Below are positions 58,041-64,000 of a DNA stretch of 64,000 nt, piece after piece; position 1 is the stretch's first letter, and each line of letters opens with the position of its first letter. The DNA lies in NCBI RefSeq assembly GCF_019039035.1, contig NZ_JAHNZT010000007.1, forward strand, positions 62,001-126,000, written 5' to 3'. The position numbers were made by a program, and so were the translations under genes. The stretch comes from Citreicoccus inhibens. GTDB lineage: Bacteria; Myxococcota; Myxococcia; Myxococcales; Myxococcaceae. The notes under the pieces were generated by a model. It did not search any database. It saw only the letters and a program-made list of their open reading frames with translations, and was not told the origin of the DNA.

Positions 58041-59195
58041 GTGAAGCAGCCGCGCCGGCTCGTCAGTGTGTCGCACTCCTATGTCGTCGGACTCAACCGC
58101 CGACTCGCCAACGAGATGGCTCGCGTGGGCGCGGGGCGCTGGGAAATCACCGCGCTGGCTCCGCGCTCCTTTCGGGGGGACCTGGGTCCCCTCACCCTCC
58201 AGCGCGCCCCGGATGAACCCGCGCAGGTGGAGGCGGTGCGAGCCCTGCTGAGCCGCTCACTCCATGCCTTCGTCTACGGGCCGGAGCTCCGTGCGCGACT
58301 CACGGGGAACGTCTCCCTGGTGCACTCGTGGGAGGAGCCCTACGTGATGGCGGGCTTGGAAGTGGCCCTGCTCACGCCGCGCAAGGTTCCGCTCGTCTTC
58401 TGCACCGCGCAGAACCTCTCCAAGCAATACCCCTTCCCCTTCTCCCAGGCTGAGCGGTTCGTCGTGCAACGCGCCTCGGGCTGGATTGCCTGGGGCCAGA
58501 CCGTGCGAGACACGTTGCTCGCGCGCCCCGGCTACGCGCAGCGCCCCTCTCACGCCCTCCCCATGGGCGTGGACACGGAGCTGTTCCATCCCAACCGCCC
58601 CGCGGGCGAAGACTTCCTGAGCGGGCAGGGCTGGACTTCCGATGGGCCTCCCATCGTGGGCTACCTGGGCCGCTTCGTTCCAGAGAAGGGAGTGCCGCTC
58701 CTGATGGCCGCACTCGAGCGACTGTCCACGCCATGGCGAGCGCTCTTCGTGGGCGGAGGCCCCCTGGAGGACCCTCTGCGCGCGTGGGGGCGCCGCTTCG
58801 AGGATCGCGTGCGCGTGGTGACGGGCGTCCCTCACGGCGACGTGCCCCGCGCGCTCAATGCCATGACCGTGCTGTGCGCCCCCAGTCAGACCACGCCTCG
58901 ATGGAAGGAGCAGTTCGGTCGCATGCTCGCCGAAGGATTCGCCTGCGGCATCCCAGTCCTCGGCAGTGACTCAGGCGAGGTTCCACGAACCGTGGGCGAC
59001 GCGGGATGGGTGCTCCCCGAGACCAACCCCGAGGCCTGGACAGCCGCGCTGGCTCGCCTGCTGGAGAGCCCGGAGCAGCGCGCGGAGCTCTCCGCGCGAG
59101 GACGCGAGCGGGCTTTGACTCACTTCGCGTGGCCCGTGGTCGCGCGGGCACATCTCGACTTCTTCGAGCAGGTCCTCGAACAGAGGTCGGCCTGA
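58041..59195 (+). CDS. GT-B glycosyltransferase, GT4 type
   Basis: Predicted glycosyltransferase of 384 residues. The acceptor domain contains NVSLVHSWEEPYVMAGLE; the donor domain has IVGYLGRFVPEKGVPLL and EQFGRMLAEGFACG. GTG start with GAGGA upstream. Last gene of the plus-strand glycosyltransferase run, ending 16 bp before the convergent glycosyltransferase. Confidence 0.88.
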   Translation: MKQPRRLVSVSHSYVVGLNRRLANEMARVGAGRWEITALAPRSFRGDLGPLTLQRAPDEPAQVEAVRALLSRSLHAFVYGPELRARLTGNVSLVHSWEEPYVMAGLEVALLTPRKVPLVFCTAQNLSKQYPFPFSQAERFVVQRASGWIAWGQTVRDTLLARPGYAQRPSHALPMGVDTELFHPNRPAGEDFLSGQGWTSDGPPIVGYLGRFVPEKGVPLLMAALERLSTPWRALFVGGGPLEDPLRAWGRRFEDRVRVVTGVPHGDVPRALNAMTVLCAPSQTTPRWKEQFGRMLAEGFACGIPVLGSDSGEVPRTVGDAGWVLPETNPEAWTAALARLLESPEQRAELSARGRERALTHFAWPVVARAHLDFFEQVLEQRSA

Positions 59196-59211
59196 CTTCC
59201 CACCGTGGCGG

Positions 59212-60345
59212 TCACTCCTCCAATCGCTTCACGAACGAGGCCGCCATCGCGTCCCATGAGCGGGCGCGCAGCACCTCCGACAGCGCGGCCACGCGAGGCG
59301 CGAGCATGTCCGCCTCCGAGCGCCACGCCTCCAGCGCCTGCACCAGGGCGCCCACATCGTCGGATGCGTCCAGCAGCAAGCGGCGCAGCTCGGGCGGATA
59401 ACACTCCGCCACTCCCGCCGAGCGACTCACCAGCGCTGGGATACCCGCGCACAGCGCCTCATGGACGCCCAGCCCATAGGGCTCGTAACGCGTGGGCGCC
59501 ACCAACACATCCGCCGCGGACAGCAGCACGTGGACATCCTTTCGGAAGCCCAGGAACTGGAGCCGCGACCCCATCCCCTGCGCCAACGCCTGTCGCTCCC
59601 AGGCGCTCCGCTGCGCCCCCTCCCCCACGACCTTCAGCTCCACGTCCCACCCCTCCCGCGTGCACAAGCGAGCCCACGCGGAAAAGAGTCGATCGAATCC
59701 CTTGCGCCGATCTCCCAACGCCCCGATGAAGAGCGCGACCCGCCGCGCCTCCGGCCATCCCAAGGCTGCCCGAGCCGCGCGCCGCTCCTCCCAGGACGGA
59801 GGGCGAAAGCGCTCCGGGTCGCTTCCCAGATAGACGACGTGGACGCGGTCCTCGGGCACGCCCGTGGCGGCCAGCAAGTCCTCTCGCGTTCGCGCGGAGT
59901 TGGCGATGATGAGGCGCGCGCGACGCAACGCCACACGCTCACGTTGGACATACAACGCGTGGCTCAGCTGCGTCTTGAGCTGTCGCAGGGGCGTGCCAGT
60001 CGCCTCGGGCTTCCAGGCGCCGTGCACGTAATGCACCCAGTTGACCGCAGGCACCGCGCAGTTGCCGCCATTGGCCACCACCTCGCCCCCTTCGGCCAAG
60101 GTGCGCGTGGCCCAGAAGCGACCCGCGGCATCCAAGAGGGGCTCCCCGAGCAGCGCGGCGCCCGCGGGCCGAGGCACCTTCACGAAGTGCACACGCGGGT
60201 GCTGGCGCAGCGAGTCCGAGATCCGATGCGCCACCAGGCGCACCTTCCCCCCCTGTCGCACGAGCCAATCCGCCAGCGCGAGATTCGCGCGATCCATCCC
60301 CCCCGTGTCGACGAAGTCACCTGCGATGAGGGTGTAGGGTCGCAT
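59212..60345 (-). CDS. GT-B glycosyltransferase, GT4 type
   Basis: Predicted glycosyltransferase of 377 residues. N-terminal GDFVDTGGMDRANLALADWL and donor-domain ALFIGALGDRRKGFD plus EPYGLGVHEALCAG identify the fold. The start lies 29 bp inside the end of the upstream membrane protein gene, implying translational coupling. Confidence 0.88.
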   Translation of the reverse strand: MRPYTLIAGDFVDTGGMDRANLALADWLVRQGGKVRLVAHRISDSLRQHPRVHFVKVPRPAGAALLGEPLLDAAGRFWATRTLAEGGEVVANGGNCAVPAVNWVHYVHGAWKPEATGTPLRQLKTQLSHALYVQRERVALRRARLIIANSARTREDLLAATGVPEDRVHVVYLGSDPERFRPPSWEERRAARAALGWPEARRVALFIGALGDRRKGFDRLFSAWARLCTREGWDVELKVVGEGAQRSAWERQALAQGMGSRLQFLGFRKDVHVLLSAADVLVAPTRYEPYGLGVHEALCAGIPALVSRSAGVAECYPPELRRLLLDASDDVGALVQALEAWRSEADMLAPRVAALSEVLRARSWDAMAASFVKRLEE

Positions 60346-61795
60346 GATGGTAGGCGCTGTAGAGCGCGGCGTTGAGCAGCCAGAACTCCATGCCGGACTG
60401 GCTCATGAAAAAGGGATAGCTGAACGTCAGCGCGAGCGCGCCCAGGTCATAGGCGAACAACAAGCTGCCCCAGAGCCAGAACTCGCCCAAGAGGTCATCG
60501 CGACGGCGCGCCACCTGAAATCCCCACGCCATCGTCACCAGCAACGCGAGGGGATAGAACAAGATGCCCAGCGCGCCACCGTCATAGACCCAGGCAGTCC
60601 ACTGGATCTCCGCCCATAGCGGAGGGTGCTCGGGGTCTCGGTTGTCACCAAAGTAGGCGTTGGCCATGCCGTAGCGGCCCAGCCCCGCGCCCAGCGGATA
60701 CTCCGGCAGCGCCTCCCCGAACGTGCTCTCCAGGAAGTGACCGCGGTTGCTTTGATAGACATTGCCCGGCGTGCTGTCGAAGAGCGTGTTCCAGCGGGAC
60801 AGCACCGCGTCACCGCCCATCGTGAGGGCCCAGCCGAAAGCCAGGACCGCCAGCGTTCCCACCACCGAGGCCAACGCGACCATGCGCACCAGACGCCCGC
60901 TGAGCGCCAGCACGACGCCCATCGCCACCATGCACACCGCCAACGTGACCGCGGCGGCCCGGACCTGGCACAAATACAGACTCACCAGACCGACGCCGAT
61001 CCCCGCCACCGCCAGCACCTGCCACGGGGACTTGCGCCCGCTCAGCAGCAGCCCGCCGCCCAGCAACACCGAATAGAAAGCGCCGGTCGCGGCGCCGCCC
61101 GGCAGGTCAGTCAGCCCCATGGGGCGAAAGACGCGCTCACCCGAAGTCGTCTCGAACTGGAGGCTGCGCAGGTATCCCTCGCCCTGGCTCTCGACGATGG
61201 AGGACAGCGCGGGCTGGAAGCGCCCCGGGAAATAGACCTGGAGCACGCCGACGGTCGCGCTCGCCATGTTGAAGAGGAACAGCAACACGACGATGCGCCG
61301 GAACATCCGCTCGTCGATGACCAGCCGCGTGGCCCAGAAGATGGGAGCGAGGACCGAGAGCTGGATGCCGAGTTGCACGGCCGCCGCCATGGGGCTGTTC
61401 GTGCTCGGGTGGAAGAAGTTCAGCGACGCGATGGCGACCGCTGCCATCAAGAAGCCCCGCGCGGGATGGCGACGGCCCTGCCCGGGAACCATGACGAGCA
61501 GCGCCAGACTCGTTCCGAACGCGGTGATGCGAAACAACACGCGCAACGGAGAGAGTGCGCCCACCAGCAACGCGAGCTGACAGGTAATCAGCAGCGCGAT
61601 GAAGAAGATGACCACGCGCCCTGAGCCCAGGAAGCCCGTCGCGGGCGCCGCCGGCTGAGGGGCAGCGGCGGGCAGCGTGGCGCCGGGGGTGGCTCCCCCC
61701 TCCGGGCGTCGGACGTAGCGCTTGCGCAGGACTCCGGGGCCTTGCAGCTCCGGGCGCACCGGCCGCACGGACAGCGCGGACCTTGGGGCGCTCAT
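60317..61795 (-). CDS. O-antigen ligase/polymerase-family membrane protein
   Basis: Second polymerase/ligase-type protein of the locus. After a ~55-residue Pro/Ala-rich cytoplasmic tail, about 11 membrane segments follow. The periplasmic loop has LPEYPLGAGLGRYG and WAEIQWTAWVYDGGALG, the late Wzy_C-like features. Whether it is the polymerase (with the TPR protein as ligase) or the reverse is open. The ATG at 61795 overlaps the upstream glycosyltransferase stop (ATGA). Length 492. Confidence 0.8.
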   Translation of the reverse strand: MSAPRSALSVRPVRPELQGPGVLRKRYVRRPEGGATPGATLPAAAPQPAAPATGFLGSGRVVIFFIALLITCQLALLVGALSPLRVLFRITAFGTSLALLVMVPGQGRRHPARGFLMAAVAIASLNFFHPSTNSPMAAAVQLGIQLSVLAPIFWATRLVIDERMFRRIVVLLFLFNMASATVGVLQVYFPGRFQPALSSIVESQGEGYLRSLQFETTSGERVFRPMGLTDLPGGAATGAFYSVLLGGGLLLSGRKSPWQVLAVAGIGVGLVSLYLCQVRAAAVTLAVCMVAMGVVLALSGRLVRMVALASVVGTLAVLAFGWALTMGGDAVLSRWNTLFDSTPGNVYQSNRGHFLESTFGEALPEYPLGAGLGRYGMANAYFGDNRDPEHPPLWAEIQWTAWVYDGGALGILFYPLALLVTMAWGFQVARRRDDLLGEFWLWGSLLFAYDLGALALTFSYPFFMSQSGMEFWLLNAALYSAYHHATLHPHRR

Positions 61796-62913
61796 CGACT
61801 CGCCCCTCGCAGCGAAGCCACGTCGCCCTCCAGCGCGCTCAAGAACGCAGCGGGCTCGCAGAGCGCCTGGGCTCGCGCGGGGCCCGCGCGTCCCAGCGTC
61901 TCGCGCAGCGCCACATCCCCGATGAGCCGACGCAGCGCACCCGCCAACGCCTCCGCATCGGGAGGGACGAGCACGCCACATGAGCCATCCACGATTTCGA
62001 GTGGCCCACCGAGCGCGGTCGTCACCACCGGCAGCCCGGCTTGCAAGGCTTCGACGAACGCCAGCCCAAAGGGCTCCGGTCCCGTGTTGGGCTGACAGTG
62101 CACCTCCGCCGCGCGCAACAGCCGAGGGACATCCGCGCGCTGTCCCAGGAAACGCACCCGAGCCCCGAGCCCCAGCGCCTCGGCCCGCGCGCGAAGCGAA
62201 TCCAGGTACGCCTCTTCCTCCGGCCGCTGCGCCCCGCCAATCACCCACGCGCGCCAGCGAGGCACGTCACGCAAGTGCCCCAAGGACTCCAACAGCAGGC
62301 GCTGGCCCTTCCACTCCTGCATGCGACTGGCCTGGACGATGACCACGTCCTCATCCCCCGCGCCCAACTCCGCGCGCAGCGACGCACGCGCAGCAACGGA
62401 CAAGGGCTCGGCCGTGGCGGCCAACGGCGGGTAGCGCACGCGATGCGGCGCGCGCGGATACACGTTCGGCAGCGTCGCCGCCGAGTAGCGACTGTTCGAC
62501 AGCGCCAGGTCGGGCTCGGTGACGCGCGCCCATCGCTCCAGCCAATGCGCACCTTGCAGCGCATCGTGCTGATAGAAGATCAGCGGCACACCCGCCGAGC
62601 GCGCCACCGGGCCGAAGAGCGCCTGCGGCCACGCCGCGTGACACACCACCGCCGCGGAGCCTTCGTGCTTCAACAGCCGCATCAACTCGCGACGCGCGTT
62701 CCACACGGACCAGGGCCGGCTCACCTTCACCGCGCCAAGCAGATGCACCCGGGCGCCAGCGGCGCGCAGCTCCGAGGCGATGCGCCCCTCGAAGCACAGC
62801 GCGAACTCGTGCCGACGAGCCGTGTCCGCCAGCGCGACCGTGCGCAGGAAGACCTCGATCCCCCCGTAGAGGTTGCCGCTGGAGACGTGCAGCACACGCG
62901 GGGCCGTACTCAG
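61792..62913 (-). CDS. GT-B glycosyltransferase, GT4 type, probable CTG start
   Basis: Predicted glycosyltransferase of 373 residues. RVLHVSSGNLYGGIEVFLRTV begins the acceptor domain (written here as two parts: RVLHVSSGNLYGG then IEVFLRTV); donor motif EPFGLAFVEALQAG. The first residues of the domain require a start near 62913. A CTG there overlaps the upstream stop (CTGA) and has GGAGG six bases before it; a GTG at 62895 lacks a ribosome site and is the alternative. Confidence 0.85.
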   Translation of the reverse strand: MSTAPRVLHVSSGNLYGGIEVFLRTVALADTARRHEFALCFEGRIASELRAAGARVHLLGAVKVSRPWSVWNARRELMRLLKHEGSAAVVCHAAWPQALFGPVARSAGVPLIFYQHDALQGAHWLERWARVTEPDLALSNSRYSAATLPNVYPRAPHRVRYPPLAATAEPLSVAARASLRAELGAGDEDVVIVQASRMQEWKGQRLLLESLGHLRDVPRWRAWVIGGAQRPEEEAYLDSLRARAEALGLGARVRFLGQRADVPRLLRAAEVHCQPNTGPEPFGLAFVEALQAGLPVVTTALGGPLEIVDGSCGVLVPPDAEALAGALRRLIGDVALRETLGRAGPARAQALCEPAAFLSALEGDVASLRGASR

Positions 62914-64000
62914 GACGCCCCTCCCGCCACACGAGGCAGAGCCCCATCGGTTGGCGCCATCACCGGCGCGGGCCGCCCCAGCGCCTCCGCGTAGAACACC
63001 AGACTGCGAGAGGCCATCACGTCGTGCCGGAACTCCGCCACCGCGCGCTTCCTCGCGGCGTGTCCCAATCGCTCTGCCAAACCCGGCTCCTCCAGCAGTC
63101 GCCGCGCCGCCAACGCCAGCGCCAACACATCCCCCACCGGCACCGTCAGCCCCGTCAGGCCATCTTGACTCACCCAGGGCACACCCGAGTGCGGGATGGC
63201 GGTGTTGATCACCGGCAGCCCGCTGGCCATCGCCTCCACTTGCGACAAGCCATACGCCTCGCTGCGCGCGTTGCTCGGGAACCACAAGGCCGTGGCCGCG
63301 CGATAGGCACCGCGCAGCGCATCCGGAGACAAGTACCCCGCCCACGTCACGCGCGACGCAATGCCCAGGGCCCGAGCGCGCTCGCGGCCGGACTCCGCCA
63401 ACGGCCCCTCACCCACCACCAGCAACCGCCCTGGAACGCGCGTCAGCGCCTCCAACGCGGTGAACAAGCCCTTGTAGTAGACGAGCCGACCCACCATCAG
63501 CCACAGCGGTCCACCCTGCGCCCACTCGCGAGCCTCCGCGTCGAGCACCGCCTGCGACGGTTCCAGAAAGGGCGCCACGTCGATGCCCAGCGGCAGCGCC
63601 CGCACCTTGCGGTGGAACATCCGCAGGAGCGGCGAGCCTTGGACATACGCCTCGCTGGTGGCGAACACGCGGCGCGCCCGCGCATAGGCAATCGCCTCGA
63701 AGGGCCGGAAGAGCGCGCCCGCGATGCGCTGACGGATGACATCACTGTGATGCGTGATGAAGAGCGGCGGCAATCGAGGCAGCGCGTCCAACGCGAGCGT
63801 GAGCGTGGGATTCGGCGTGTGCAGGTGCAGCACATCCACGCCGCGAGACAGGGCACGGCGCAGCACCCGCGGCAGGTCCGCCATCACATCCATGCGCGCC
63901 ACGGACGCCTGCCGCCCCAGCCGAATCACGCGCACCAGCCCGTCCCACTCCTCGCGCGTCGCGCTGCGGCCTCGGAACTCGTGGCTCGTGTCCCCTTCAT
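62910..64000 (-). CDS. GT-B glycosyltransferase, GT4 type (5' end outside window)
   Basis: Partial gene. The frame continues without a stop to the right edge, and the residues there (SHEFRGRSATREEWDGLVRV) fit a typical glycosyltransferase N-terminal domain, so the true start lies beyond 64000. The part seen has VLHLHTPNPTLTLALDALP, ITHHSDVI, LVYYKGLFTALEAL and the E-x7-E motif EAYGLSQVEAMASG. Coupled to the next gene downstream. Confidence 0.88.
   Translation of the reverse strand, partial: EGDTSHEFRGRSATREEWDGLVRVIRLGRQASVARMDVMADLPRVLRRALSRGVDVLHLHTPNPTLTLALDALPRLPPLFITHHSDVIRQRIAGALFRPFEAIAYARARRVFATSEAYVQGSPLLRMFHRKVRALPLGIDVAPFLEPSQAVLDAEAREWAQGGPLWLMVGRLVYYKGLFTALEALTRVPGRLLVVGEGPLAESGRERARALGIASRVTWAGYLSPDALRGAYRAATALWFPSNARSEAYGLSQVEAMASGLPVINTAIPHSGVPWVSQDGLTGLTVPVGDVLALALAARRLLEEPGLAERLGHAARKRAVAEFRHDVMASRSLVFYAEALGRPAPVMAPTDGALPRVAGGAS

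Overview
The window is about 70 percent GC and almost fully coding, with short gaps and many ATGA or GTGA start-stop overlaps. The gene content (sigma-54 regulators, Cys-rich lipoproteins, FkbM methyltransferase, RHS protein, large Wzx/Wzy-type polysaccharide locus next to an lpt-rpoN-hpf-ptsN block) points to a myxobacterium (Myxococcota, probably Myxococcaceae). No genus can be fixed from the sequence alone. From memory, the order rpoN - lpt genes - lpxL - wzy ... wzx resembles the Myxococcus xanthus region holding rpoN and the biosurfactant polysaccharide (BPS) Wzx/Wzy cluster; this is recall, not a database result.

Positions 1-17.5 kb are housekeeping and regulatory. selB is translationally coupled to a GAF/PAS sensor kinase and an NtrC-type response regulator. 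Then come a phosphoribosyltransferase, leucine dehydrogenase, Hsp33, an orphan succinate dehydrogenase cytochrome b, SSB, a PBP4-type carboxypeptidase with an extra C-terminal domain, D-aminoacyl-tRNA deacylase, a hydrolase lipoprotein, a hypothetical protein, PtsN and long-form HPF.

Positions 17.6-25.7 kb hold the envelope and sigma-54 block: lpxL-like acyltransferase, lptC, lptA, lptB, rpoN, a GNAT enzyme and a lipoprotein, all on the minus strand. The AT-rich leader of rpoN carries a promoter candidate that overlaps a sigma-54 (-24/-12) element on the opposite strand. Divergent from lpxL are astB and a YbaK-type deacylase.

Positions 25.7-64 kb are a polysaccharide assembly locus. It has two polymerase/ligase-type membrane proteins (one with TPRs), a WecA-type initiating transferase with a GAF-like tail, a Wzx flippase, UDP-glucose dehydrogenase, ten GT-B (GT4-like) and two GT2 glycosyltransferases, three acyltransferase-3 proteins, two methyltransferases, two PF14907-like nucleotidyltransferases and a ROK kinase. 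The likely logic is initiation on undecaprenyl phosphate, extension and decoration in the cytoplasm, Wzx flipping and periplasmic polymerisation. A 2030-residue RHS protein with a Cys-rich lipoprotein partner sits inside this locus; its last ~155 codons drop to about 50 percent GC and no immunity gene follows. The last glycosyltransferase runs off the right edge. No tRNA, rRNA, insertion sequence, prophage or CRISPR array was seen.
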